From Fremontodendron californicum (lineage: Eukaryota; Streptophyta; Magnoliopsida; Malvales; Malvaceae): a stretch of DNA of 64,000 nucleotides. Positions within the stretch are counted from its first letter, which is position 1. Each line of letters opens with the position of its first letter. This document shows positions 50,216 to 61,443 of the stretch, in pieces. A program made the translations under genes and the position numbers. The notes under the pieces are model-generated. The model ran no database searches. It saw nothing but the letters and a program-made list of their open reading frames with translations, and was not told the DNA's origin. Location of the stretch: assembly GCA_030761205.1 (NCBI GenBank), contig JAULJL010000039.1, forward strand, positions 2,366,001 to 2,430,000, written 5' to 3'.

Positions 50216-50248
<33 letters not shown>
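49260..50248 (+). other. Unidentified plus-strand unit with TATA box and poly(A) end
   Basis: TATAAAA stands at 49264-49270. After about 950 bases of less AT-rich sequence a run of 33 A follows (50216-50248). Short frames exist: plus 49324-49530 and 50034-50216, and minus 49671-49399, which reads as a plausible 90-aa fragment with DLTEILKKWKKFSRED. I recognise none of them. It could be captured host sequence, a processed cDNA insertion, or a former accessory gene of the element. Confidence 0.4.
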
Positions 50249-50250
<2 letters not shown>

Positions 50251-50350
50251 ACTTTGTTGCTTTAGCTTTATGTCAACTGTTTGATATTAATATACTTTAA
50301 CTTTATTTCAGTATGCTTTATGTCAAGAGCCCTTAATTATATATAATTCA

Positions 50351-50746
50351 CTAGTTTGCTACCCGTGCACTGCACGGATTAGATTTATTTATTTAAATAT
50401 GTGTAAATATATAAATTAATATTATTTAATTTTTAATATTATCAAAATATAAATTAAATACATATATCTTATTATATATTATATACATAAAAAACCAAAA
50501 GGAAGTAAAATTTTAAAATAAATATAAAAATTAATTCCACTTATACAATGTGTTTTGGACTTTTTTAATTAGTCTTGTAAAATTCTGTTGCATTTAATCT
50601 TAATTTTAAATAAATGTTTTATCTATTTCATAATTCAAATGGACCAAATTTGATCTTTGAAAATGAAATTTAAATTTAAAAAATTTGATGATAAATTATC
50701 CTGGTAAGATTTATTTTTCAAAATTGAATAATATATATAATAAAGA
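50351..50746 (-). mobile_element. Small non-autonomous Helitron inside the MULE
   Basis: On the minus strand the 3' end is CTAG (50354-50351), preceded by a perfect 7-bp hairpin, CCGTGCA/TGCACGG (50363-50377). The proposed 5' end is TC at 50746-50745. The flanking bases are A (50350) and T (50747), the expected A/T insertion site. The 3' end is well supported; the 5' end is a best guess. Confidence 0.6.
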
Positions 50747-50851
50747 TTAGATTTTTCCTATGTGTCAGTATGAGAAGATATCCACAGATATTTTCATGTA
50801 AGCAAATATTTTCATGTAAGCATGTACCATGTTATTTTCATGTAAGCATGT

Positions 50852-51480
50852 ACCTGTAATATTTACATATTTTGCCATTAAGGGAAAATATTATGCAAAT
50901 TTTTTTCTACTTATCATGTAATATAATTTTTATTTTATATAAAATTAAGAAATTTTATAAATAAATTAAAAACATGCTTGAAAATCTCCATCGATATTTC
51001 GGTCATTAATTTTGAAATATCAGTATTTTGATAAATAAGTAAAAAAGCTATATTCAGATAAAAAAATCGCCATGAATTATATATAATTCATTTATTTTAT
51101 AAATAATTTTTAAAATAATTTTTTTATCATGTCATATAATTTTTATTTTATATAAAATTAAATAAATTATAAAATTTTATAAATTATAAAAAATAAAAGT
51201 ATATAAATTAAAAAACTAATAACAAGGGAATGGCGATTTCCCTTGTATATCTTTAAAAAAGATTGGAAAAAACACAAGAAAAAATTGCCATGGGGATGGC
51301 GATTTCCTTTGTGTTTTTTTTTTTTCCAATTTTTGGAAAAAATATGCTGGGAAATCGCCATCCCCCATGGCGATTTCCCAACATGTTTTCAAACAAGCGG
51401 GTTTCAGTCATTAATTCTACAAAATCGATATTTTGATAAATAAAAACAAAATTAGCTACATTTAGATAAAAAAAAAAACC
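50852..51480. repeat. MULE right TIR (629 bp)
   Basis: Inverted match of 44763-45418, with the inner end at ACCTGTAATATTTAC (50852) and the outer end just before the TCAAGCTAC duplication. Carries the same ATGGCGATTTCC hairpin blocks (near 51230, 51290 and 51350-51380). Confidence 0.93.
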
Positions 51481-51489
51481 TCAAGCTAC

Positions 51490-53640
51490 ACTCGAATTTT
51501 ATTTGTCATTTTATAATAATTTTATTTAGAAATATTTTTTTAAGAAATTAATCATTGGATTTAATAATACTAAGCTAAATTCTTAAATCAATTTGAGATT
51601 TATATCACATAGATCTATCAAGAATAGTCTATTTTAATATAAATTTAACTATTGAAAATTTTATATTTAAAAAATTATTATATTTTTTAATTAATTTAAA
51701 ATTTTGTATGTGATAGAACGTATAAATTATTGTCGAGAAATAAAAACTCTACTCAAATGAGTAAATTAAGAAAGCGATGCAAGAAATTTCTCACACATAA
51801 ATCACAAGCATAGGTCCAATTTTTTTTTTTTTTTTTATAGTAAAAAAACCAAAACTTATATACTTCTACTATTTATACTATTATTAAAATCCCAAATTTG
51901 AATAAATAATATTAACTCAGTTAGTGAAAATACAAAAAAAAAAAAGTCAAATAAAAATAATTATGTCTTTCAATATTTTAAATAATAATATTTTACAAAA
52001 AAATTATCTATTTACTTGAAAAAACTGTCCACTTTTTCTAAAAAAAAGTGCTCACTTAAAAAATTACCACTTTTTACATTTAATTTTTTAAAAAACATAA
52101 TTATTTTTTTTTTTCAAATTTTTGTTCTCACTCACATTGTGAGTATATAAAATTCTAATATATACTAAAATTGGTACAATCCACGTTGTGAGTGGATGTT
52201 TTATTTTTAAGTTTTGAAAAAAGTAATTATTAGGAAGTTTTTCATGTAGAATTTGGATTTTTTTTTGTAATTTTTTAAATAAAAAATATGTATTAAAAAT
52301 CATTTTACAAGATATAAATATTCTTTATTTTATATTTATTTTAATTTTTTTAAATTAAATTAGTTTCAATTAATTGTGACACTAAATTTAATAAAAAAAT
52401 TTAATATTAGTATAAATATCCAAACACTAAACTATCAACCGAAGACCTACTCCCATGAAATAAAACAAAATCCGACTGATTTATTAATTAAACTCTACTT
52501 TCATAGTTATCATGGTTATTTTTTAATGATATGTTTCATTTTCTTTGAAAGGCTATAATATACATAAAAGGATGTGACAAAATTAAATGTCATATCTTAC
52601 TTATAATGTTGGTAGGTAATCAATTTTATATTATCTAAAAAAGTTAAATTTATAGAACATATAAAATGATTAATTTTATAATATTTTGATTTTAAAATAA
52701 TTAAAATTTGAAAATTATAATTATTTTTAAAATTATAATTGTTCATGATTAGTTGACACAACTCTTGTATTGTAAAAGTTGTAATAAAAATAAAAAAATA
52801 GTATTGTATTGTATAGACGTAACTTTTACACTATAAAATTGTCTTGTAAAAATATAATTTTTACATGTAAAGTTATCTTGTAAACCAACACAATTCTTAC
52901 AAAAGGATATCTCCTTGAAAAATATTTCTATTCGTTTTACTATTCTGTTTGAAATATTGAGGATTTTGTTGTATTTTGGACACATATTAAAACCTTAAAA
53001 AAATGTTCTACATGCCTCGAAATTATTTTTCTTTATTAATATTATTTTATTTTTCTTATTTCATTCTCTAATTTTTTCAACAATAATTTCTCTCGCTTTG
53101 AGAAAGAGATAATGGCTTAGAAAAAGAGAAAAAGAAAAAGGAAAAAAAAAAAAAAAAAGAGAAGGAGATAATGGTGAAGAGAATAAGAAGATGGAGCTCT
53201 GATTTCTTAGCATATTGAGGCCATGTTGGGTTTGGAGACTTCGGAGATAGAACTCTAAAATAGAGATTGAAAGGATTTTTAACGTCATAGATTTAATAAT
53301 TTTAAATACAATATAAAATAATAATTAAAATATGTTAAAATTTATATAAATATATAACACATTAAATATGATTATAATAAAAAAAATAATATGAATTCAA
53401 TACAAATATATAATTACCAGATATAGCTAATGATAAAGGCAAATCATATCTATTACTTCTATTACTTACCTTTAAAACAATCCCCACAATCAATGCCATG
53501 TTTGGATTTGAAAAATTGAGGCATGGATTAATGTTTTTAACCATAATTTGAGGGTTAATTTAGTTATTTTAATTAGATAGTAGGTGGATTAGGCTTAGGG
53601 AGATTAGATAAGAATAAACTGTGTAGCCATATTATTAATT
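51490..53640. other. AT-rich spacer
   Basis: No convincing gene. Low-complexity runs occur near 51820 and 53140. 53290-53400 is a diverged copy of the dispersed repeat at 7885-8100 and 20455-20640. Confidence 0.5.
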
Positions 53641-55000
53641 ACTATATATAAAAACTAATCCCCAAATGTAGGAGAGTTGAGAATTTATGATTTTAAAATA
53701 TCATCCATATGTCACATAAGCCATGTCATTAACTATAGTTTGAAGAGTAATTATGGTATTTGAATTTTTGCCATATGATTTAGGGATTAATTAGGTCATT
53801 TTAGAATATTTTTTGTGTTTTTTTCTCTTTTGATTAACACTAATGAGATATTTTGGATCTCCGCTTATTTAGGGTTTAGATCATATCGAGTTTAGATATG
53901 GTTCATACCTTTATGGATTCAGATTTTTTCGCTTTCAAATATTTTGTGTCGTGTTTATGTTATTTTTCTGTCATATTTGTGTTATTTTTTCGTGTGTTCA
54001 AAGTATTCGTGTTCGTGTTATTTTTCGTGTGTTCAAATTATTATAAATTTATATTCTTTTTACAAGTTAATAATTCGTTTAATATAGATTTTGATATATT
54101 CGTGTCGTGTTCGTGTTATTTTTTCGTATGTTCAAAGTATTATAAATTTTTACATGTTAATAATTCGTTTTATGTATATTTTGAGATGTTCGTGTAATTG
54201 TTTTGTGTTCATGTTATCTTTCGTGTCGTTTTCAATTCATCCAAATATTTTGGATAGTTTGTCATTGTGATTCAATTTAAAAAAAAAATGTGTGTACGTG
54301 ACATGTCTCAATTCATCTCAAATTTTGCATAATTTGTCATAATTATTCAATTTAGAGAAAAAAATGTATGTTTGTAATGTGTTTGTGTTATTTTATCGTG
54401 TTTTTAATTATTATAAATTTATATAAATTTTTACACGTTAATAATTGAATTTATGTAAATTTTGACACGTTCCTGTATTTGTGTCGTGTTCATGTTATTT
54501 TTCATGTTGTGATTTAATTATTTTTCCATGTTCTATTCGTCTCGTATAATTATGTTGTGTCCGAAATTGTCAAGTCTAATTGATACTATTCAAATAACTC
54601 CAAATTTTGTATCACATGATGTCGTATTTGTGTTATTTTTCTGTCATAATCGTATTCAAGCTATTATATATTTATATAAATATTGACACGTTAATAATTC
54701 GTTTTATGTAGATTTTGACAAGTTCATGTATTTGTATCATGTTCATTTTATTTTTCGTGTCGTGTCATGTTTTAATTATTTTCTCATGTTTTTTGTCCAA
54801 AATTATCGGATCAATTGATCATACAAAATAACTCTCAATTTTATATCAGGTGTCGTATAATGATGTGAGTTATTATTTTTTAAAATTATCTTCACTTCTC
54901 TTACTTTTTTAGCTTTTAAATTTAATACAAAATATCAATTCAAATTCGATAATATAATACCTTAAAAACTATCTCTCAATTTAATATTAAGCAAATTGAA
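53641..55000 (+). mobile_element. Helitron-like sequence with repeated CGTGTTCGTGTT blocks
   Basis: The left part (ACTATATATAAAAACTAATC, then CACATAAGCCATGTCATTA) resembles the left end of the Helitron candidate at 56495. Blocks of TTCGTGTTATTTTTCGTGT followed by TTAATAATTCGTTTTATGTA repeat near 54008, 54106, 54375 and 54625. 54780-54960 is a direct repeat of 56735-56915. The right end is not clear. Confidence 0.5.
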
Positions 55001-55119
55001 ATCTTCTCATGCTGACAACGAAGCAATCTCATTCACCAATTTTTTTTTTTTTGTGGGTATTTAGTTTATAGATTAGTGATTTGGTGAAAGTCAACGCAAG
55101 AATGACATTTATAATTTTT

Positions 55120-55680
55120 GGGTAAATTTAAAAAATATATCATCAACAATATAATAATTGTTAAATAGTATAATGAGTAAGAATTATTTAAAAAAAATAA
55201 TTATAAAAATTATAAAGACAAATTTACCCTTGATAAAAAATATTTTTCTCTCTTTTCTTCTTATTTTTTAATTTACTTTTTAATTAAAAAATAATTTTTT
55301 TTGAAAATAATTTTTTTTTTAATTTTAAAAAATCAATTTTTAAATTTGTTTATTTACTTTTCATTATTAAAAAAATTTAAAAAATAAAATTAGTTTTTTT
55401 TTTAAAATTAATTTTTCTTTATTTTTTTAAAATTTTTAAAAAAGAAATTTTTAAAAATTTTATTTTTTAAATTTATTTTTAATTAAAATTTTTTAAAAAA
55501 ATAATATTTCTTTAATGGAGGAGAAAGGAAAAGTAGATTTTTTTCATTAAAGACAATTTTGTCTTTACAATATCCTTTGTAACAATTTTTAATTATTCAT
55601 TTCTTTTTTTGAAATAATTTTTATTTATTAGACAATTTAACAATTATGTGCTTATTGAAAGCATGTTTTTTATATTTACC
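55120..55680. mobile_element. Fold-back Mutator-type MITE, copy B
   Basis: Starts GGGTAAATTT and ends ATATTTACC. 9-bp flanks ATAATTTTT (55111-55119) and TTAATTTTT (55681-55689) match at 8 of 9. The whole element folds on itself. Shared stretches (AAAAAAATCTAC, AATAAAAATTATTT) link it to copy A at 13318-13800. Confidence 0.78.
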
Positions 55681-55700
55681 TTAATTTTTTAGGGTAGGAT

Positions 55701-56251
55701 TAGGGATGGCAATGGAGCGGGGCCGGGGCGGATTTTGAAATATTCGCCCTCGCCCCGCCATATTACTGCTCTGCCCTCCCCCCCGCCCCGCTCCGCCATG
55801 GATGTTGAAATTTCAATACCACTACCACCTCCATGGATGTCGGTTACATCCATAACCGCCTCGTTCCGCCCCATTTGATATTTATTAATTATTTTTATTT
55901 TTATCAAATAATAAAGCATTTTAAAAAATATATAAATATAAACATGTTTCTAATATAGGAAGAGAAAAAAATAAAGTATTAGGTTTAAGTTTTTAAAAAT
56001 AAAAATAATAAGTTTAATTATATTATTTTATTATTCATTTAAAAGCTAAATATGTAAGGGTAAAATTGTAATTTTAGTATTTGGGGCGGGGCGGTGCGGA
56101 GCAGCAATTACCACAACTGCTCCATCCCCGCCTTTCAAACAAAAAAAACCGCACCGCCCAGCTCCGCGTCCATTGTTCAAAAAAAAAAATCTCTCCATTC
56201 GGATCGGATCGGTTCGAAATCCATTAGTCGGATCGGGTTTTGCCATCCCTA
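55701..56251. mobile_element. Non-autonomous hAT-type transposon, GC-rich ends
   Basis: TIRs TAGGGATGGCAA and TTGCCATCCCTA (apart from one unmatched base), with a perfect 8-bp duplication, GGTAGGAT, at 55693-55700 and 56252-56259. The subterminal GGGGCGG- and CCCCGCC-type repeats stand out in an AT-rich region. No transposase frame. Confidence 0.92.
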
Positions 56252-56494
56252 GGTAGGATTGCTTTTCCACTTTTTTTTTTTTTTTTTTGGTGGGGAAAAA
56301 AGGAAAGACAAAGAAAGAGAGGGAAAAAAAATAAAGAAAAGAAGGAAGAAGGAAAAAAAAATTTATGCATTTATGTCGTGTTCATATTTTTTATGTGTGA
56401 TTATTATATTAAATATATTATATATTTATATAAAATTTAACATGTTAATAATTTATTTTATGTAGTATTTTAATATTTTCGTGTATTCGTGTCG

Positions 56495-56947
56495 TCTATA
56501 TACCTACATTAAAAGTAATCCCGAAATGGCATGAGGTTTGAGAATTTGGGATTTTGAAACACCCTCCCTTTGCCACATAAGCCATATCATTAGTGTATTT
56601 ATGTATTAATTAGGTCTAAAATAATCCGAGGTCCAAAATATATCATGTAGATTTTGATATGTTCGTGTATTTATGTCATTTTTATTTTATTTTTTGTGTC
56701 ATGTCGAATTTTATTATTCTTTCATATTATATTTGTATCGTATAATTATGTTTTGTTCAAAATTATCGGATCTAATTAACCATATCAAATAACTCTCAAT
56801 TTTATATCAGATGTCGTATAATGATGGGAGTTGTTATTTTTTTAAATTATCTTTAATTATCTTTCTTTTTTTATTTTTCAAATTTATTATAAAATATCAA
56901 TTCAAATTCGATAATATACTCTCAGCGAAGCTCGAGCATTTTTCTAG
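56495..56947 (+). mobile_element. Non-autonomous Helitron candidate
   Basis: The 3' end is CTAG (56944-56947) followed by T, with a hairpin CTCAGC-GAA-GCTCGAG at 56921-56936, nine bases upstream. The proposed 5' end is TCTATATACC at 56495. The base before it is G rather than A, so the 5' boundary is uncertain. Confidence 0.6.
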
Positions 56948-57039
56948 TTACATTAATCAGGATCATGAGCAATTGACCTTTGCATAAGCTTTTGGATGTT
57001 CACGAGTTGTCACCTTTTGTTTCTTAATATTATTATTAT

Positions 57040-58496
57040 TAGGAATGGCGATAGATAGTACAGATTCGAATATTTACAATTATCTGATTCGTTTTTTGCG
57101 AAATTGGATATTGCGGATTTGGATATTATAATTAGGGATAATGTCATGAATAGCCCCTGAAGTTTATCAAATTTGTTAATGTGGTACCTGTACTTTAAAA
57201 ATATTCGATGTGGTACTTGTACTATCAAACCGTATATCAATGTGGTACTTTGACTTAACACCGTTAAATATAAGTGATGACGTGGCATTGACCAATCAGG
57301 TGATGACACGTGGCAGCACCTGATTTTTTAGAAATTAATATTTGAATTTTTGTATTAAAAAATATATTTTAAAATAAAAAAATATTTTAAAAATTAATAT
57401 CTAATTTTTTAAAAAACTTAAAAAAATTATATTAAAATAATTTTAAATTTTTAAATTTTATTTTTAAATTCAAAATTTTAAAAAATAACAAAACTAAAAT
57501 ATTTAACTAAAATTATTTTTAAAATATAAAATATTTTAAAATTAAATATTAAATCATTTATAATATCTAAAATTTTAAAATATATATTTTTTAAAAAGTT
57601 AATTTTGAAAATTAGAAAAATTGAATTATGAAATTATTTTAATTCTTTTAAAAAATATTTATTAAAAAATTACAAAAATTAAATATGAAATTAATTTTTT
57701 TAATTTTTTGTAATTTTTGTAATTTTTTTAAACTTTTAAATTTTTTAAACTTTTTAAATTTTTTTAAAAAGTGTTTATTAATTTTTTAAAGTTAATACAC
57801 GTGGCATAATTATATGATGCCACGTGTCATTATTATATTTTAAAAATAATATTATTTTTATTTTAAATTTAAAATAATTTTTTGAGTTAGTACACATGAC
57901 ATCATTATATGGTGCCACGTTTCAAGTTTTCATTTGATACAAAAGCCACGTCATCAATTTTTAACGGTGTTACTGACAGGTACTATAATAGCATACGGAG
58001 TGTAAACTTTAGGTACCACATTGAACATTTTTAAAGTATAGGTACTACATTGACAAATTTGATAAATTTCAGGGGCCATTCATGACATTATCCCTTATAA
58101 TTACTATCCATAATGGATTCGGAGCTGATGCGGATATGAAATATCGGATATCTATTATCTGAATAAGCATTACTTATGCGGATAACGTATTTTGATATCT
58201 GAATCCGCTATCCAAATTCGTTTACTTTTGCGGATTCAAATTCGGATATTCGAATCCATTATCCATTTATTTAAATTTAAAATTATTTTTTATTTGATTT
58301 TATATTTTTATTTAATTTTTTTTACTTACTGAATTCAGATATTTAACGGATTCAGATATCAGGCGAATAATTTTATTTAATTCGGATAGTAATATTCGGA
58401 TTTAATGCGGATAATAAACGAATTCGGATTTTAAAATAGATTTGCGAATTCAGATATTATAAAAAAAGACAGATATCTAACCCGTTATCAGCCCTA
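57040..58496. mobile_element. hAT-like element (old) hosting another insertion
   Basis: The left end is TAGGAATGGCGAT and the right end ATCAGCCCTA, only partly complementary. Flanks match at about 6 of 8 when read as 8-bp duplications. Many GGATTCGGATAT-type subterminal repeats occur on both sides of the inner insertion. The inner MITE (57135-58094) splits it. Confidence 0.5.
57135..58094. mobile_element. Mutator-type MITE with TIRs of about 190 bp
   Basis: GGGATAATGTCATGAA at the left and its complement at the right (58079-58094), with about 190 bp of imperfect TIR. Perfect 9-bp duplication TTATAATTA at 57126-57134 and 58095-58103. Inverted GATGACGTGGC motifs occur inside. No coding. Confidence 0.92.
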
Positions 58497-59114
58497 TTAT
58501 TGATATACTAAATTCTTTATTAATAAAAAAGCTAGGTCCAATTTTACCAGGTAGATGTATAATAAAATATTTTTGATTCATATTTAATGTCTTTAGTAAA
58601 AGAGTTTTTATTTATTTATATTTATTTATATTATATTAAAATATTTAATTGAGTTTGTGTCACGAATTAATCGGACACCAATTCAGAATAATATAAAACT
58701 AAGGAATAATTGTATCTTTTTATCCATTAATCAAAATTTTTTAAATATTTTCTTTTACTCACTTTTTTTTTCACCAAGATAATGGATGTGCCATTTAGTA
58801 ATTATATAATAAAATTGTTAAATTGATCTAAATATTTTTTGGTTTATATTTTTTATGTCTTTATTACTAAATTAGAATTTTTTGGTTCATATTTATATAA
58901 GAGAATTATTAAGGTGCATTTGAAGTAGACATTTTCAAGGGTCGGGCTATCCGTTCGGCATGGCTCGAATTGGTCCGGGCTTGGACATGAGATTTTGTAA
59001 TCCAGGTCGACTTGAATTACTATTCATTTAATAATTTTTTATTTAAATTTAATTATAAAATATATTAATATTAATATAATTTTTAAAATATTTTTTTAAT
59101 ATAATAATATGAAC
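58497..59114. other. AT-rich spacer
   Basis: No gene. 58935-59015 has a GGGTCGGGCTATCCG stretch that may be a transposon end relic. Confidence 0.5.
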
Positions 59115-59460
59115 CACTACAGCAAATTGATCTTTCAGCGGCGTTTTTTTTAGGAATAGACGCCGCGAAAAAAATTAGAGGCATTTTTAAAAACGCCGTA
59201 ACAAACGCCGGTAAAAACAGTGACGGAAAATTTAGTGGCGTTTTAACCATAAACGCCGTTAAATTAGTGGCGTTTTTAGGTACATTAACGGCGTTTATAA
59301 ACGCCACAATTGAACGTCCGAAATGGTAATACTTGAAACTTTAGCGGCGTTTTCTGTTCTCAAACGCCACTAAGTGTTCGCTTTTAGCGGCGTTTTGGAA
59401 TAACAAACGCCGCTATGTGCTGCCTTTTAGCGGCGTTTTCTGATAACAAACGCCGCTATA
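59115..59460. repeat. CACTA subterminal repeat array
   Basis: About seven GGCGTTT and seven AAACGCC motifs, often as AGCGGCGTTTT and AAACGCCGCTA, spaced at 20-50 bp in both orientations. Such subterminal repeats are the binding sites of the TNP1-type protein in En/Spm. Confidence 0.9.
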
Positions 59461-59683
59461 AATGCAGAATATTTTTTTTAAAAAAATACTATATATTTCC
59501 TTTAAAAAGTTGATATAAATACAAAAATATTATTTGATAAAATTACTATTTAGCAACATTGTCGAATAATACACAAACAACACAAATTATAAAAAAAAAA
59601 TATAATATAAAAATATATTTAATATCAACCATACAAGGAATGTATTATTCAACACATCAAATCCACTTACAAATTCTTTAATC

Positions 59684-61294
59684 TTAAGTGGATGAGCCTC
59701 CTAAATTCTTTTGCTGCACTAAATTCATCAACGACTGAAACTGTGTCTGCAGCTCCTGATATCGTCTATCCTGTTCTTCTTTCTGAGCTTGTCTCTCTGC
59801 TTCCTTCTCCTCAAAACGTTTATTCATATTTTGCATTTCTTCTCTCAGCATCTGAACTTCATATGCACTGGAGTTTTGTGAAGAAGAAGCAGTAAGCCGC
59901 TGAGAACCAAGTCCATAGTAGCTAGATGGTGTCGGACCCATTCCGACACCTCGAACCCGTCCATATCGTTCTTTTCCAGCTACTTCAGTGAATATTTGAT
60001 TCTCGACATCTTGCATATTCGCTGATGACCCATCTGATGCTCCGACTTGATACTCAGCAATTTTATTTCGAGCTTTCTCTTATAAAACAATAAAATTAAT
60101 AAAATCTTTTGTAAAATATATTTGTAAATGAAAACAAGTTTGAAGAAAATATACCACAATTTCCTGAGTCTCGATGTTCAAATAGGATCCATCCTTCTTA
60201 GTATGAGTTAACTGAAACAGTTCAACTCGTCCAATTTTTTCACCCCGCTCAATTTCCTACAAAACAATAATAATTAATACTAAATTGTATTAAAAGAATT
60301 GAGAACTAATATATTAATACATTATGAATGTAAACTTACTTTTTCATTAGCTTTTCTGGCAAAACTTTTTGAACCACTGGTGTAACTGTATTTCTGTTGT
60401 TGTCTACTGCTTACCCCTATCTTTTTTCGTTCCTGTACATTAGACAAAGCACGTTATTAATGTATACATATTCCATCAAGTACTATAAGTAAATGACCAA
60501 AATAAATTATAAATGATACCTCTCCTTTTTTTGAATACCAGAATCTAACCAGTCTCTCATACTGCCACATAATCACACCATGCGGTATGGTTCGTAGTAA
60601 GACATTAGGATCAGTATTTCGATCGAAATACTTTTTCTTCAACTCATGCTTAAAGTCTTTCCATTTTTTCCTCAATGATTTCATAACAAATGATGTGGGA
60701 ATCTGCAAAGAAAATCGTGACTGAAACAGAGAAGTTGTACAAAGTTAGTTTCGATGATCAACAAAATTATTAAAATAATGCAATACTAATTTAGCACGCT
60801 TATACCTCAATAAACTTTAACAGCTCGACCTTCTCAGTATTCGGCACGTCACGCCATGACTCATAATGAATGGGACACTTCATCCCATTTCGAGCAATCA
60901 GGCCAAGAAAGCTAGCCAATAATTGTGCTTCTGGACCAATTGGCTGCTGCTCATTATTTGCTGCGACAACAATACGCTCTTCAGGAGGTAGTGCCCATAA
61001 CTCCTTTAATGTCGTACGACCACGAGTTCTGCATTGTCCAACATTATCAACTACACAAAAGCAAATATATTAGCAATTTCCAAACTATTTTGCGTACTTT
61101 TAACACAAACGCCGTACCACGATACATGTATTCAAGTTCGTATGAACTGCAGTTTCTGCAGCTATGGAGGCAGCCGACAACTCTGGTGGGTTAACATCTG
61201 CAGTAGACGCATTCGGCACCTCTGAAGGCGTCACTCTAGTGTCACCCTCAACAGTCTGAATGATATTGATATCCCTTAATCTTTTCCTCGCCAT
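59684..61294 (-). CDS. TNP1-like CACTA protein (plant transposase PttA/En-Spm family)
   Basis: DNA-binding helper protein of CACTA elements. The start MARKRLRDINIIQT (61294) is followed by several exons: about 61294-61125, 61050-60788 (RGRTTLKELWALPPEER, QPIGPEAQLLASFLG), 60730-60520 (MKSLRKKWKDFKHELKKKYF), 60433-60340, 60256-60154 and 60078-59684. The last exon ends in a coiled coil (QMLREEMQNMNKRFEEKEAE) and NLGGSST. I saw no internal stop in the joined exons, but exon borders are approximate. It lies beside its likely binding sites at 59115-59460. Confidence 0.8.
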
Positions 61295-61443
61295 GCTATC
61301 TGCATCAATTTTAAGTAAACAACATTAGTATAAGAATGAAATACTATTATGTAAAAAACATTAATAATAATATTTACAGTATAAAAACATATTATATACA
61401 CAGTATTTGTTTCAAAATAATCTTACTAGATTCCGTTTTTTCA

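Larger units (their letters stand above)
44763..51480 (-). mobile_element. Complete Mutator-like element (MULE) with long TIRs
   Basis: 6718 bp, flanked by a perfect 9-bp duplication, TCAAGCTAC, at 44754-44762 and 51481-51489. The ends are imperfect inverted repeats of about 650 bp (44763-45418 and 50852-51480). Inside are a MULE transposase gene (minus strand, broken), a telo-box tandem array, a plus-strand unit with a poly(A) end, and a small Helitron. The duplication length, the transposase and the long TIRs together make the assignment firm. Confidence 0.95.

Noticed and set aside
53898..54197. Plus-strand 99-aa Phe/Val-rich frame
   Set aside because: Translation of the TTCGTGTTATTTTT repeats; not protein-like.
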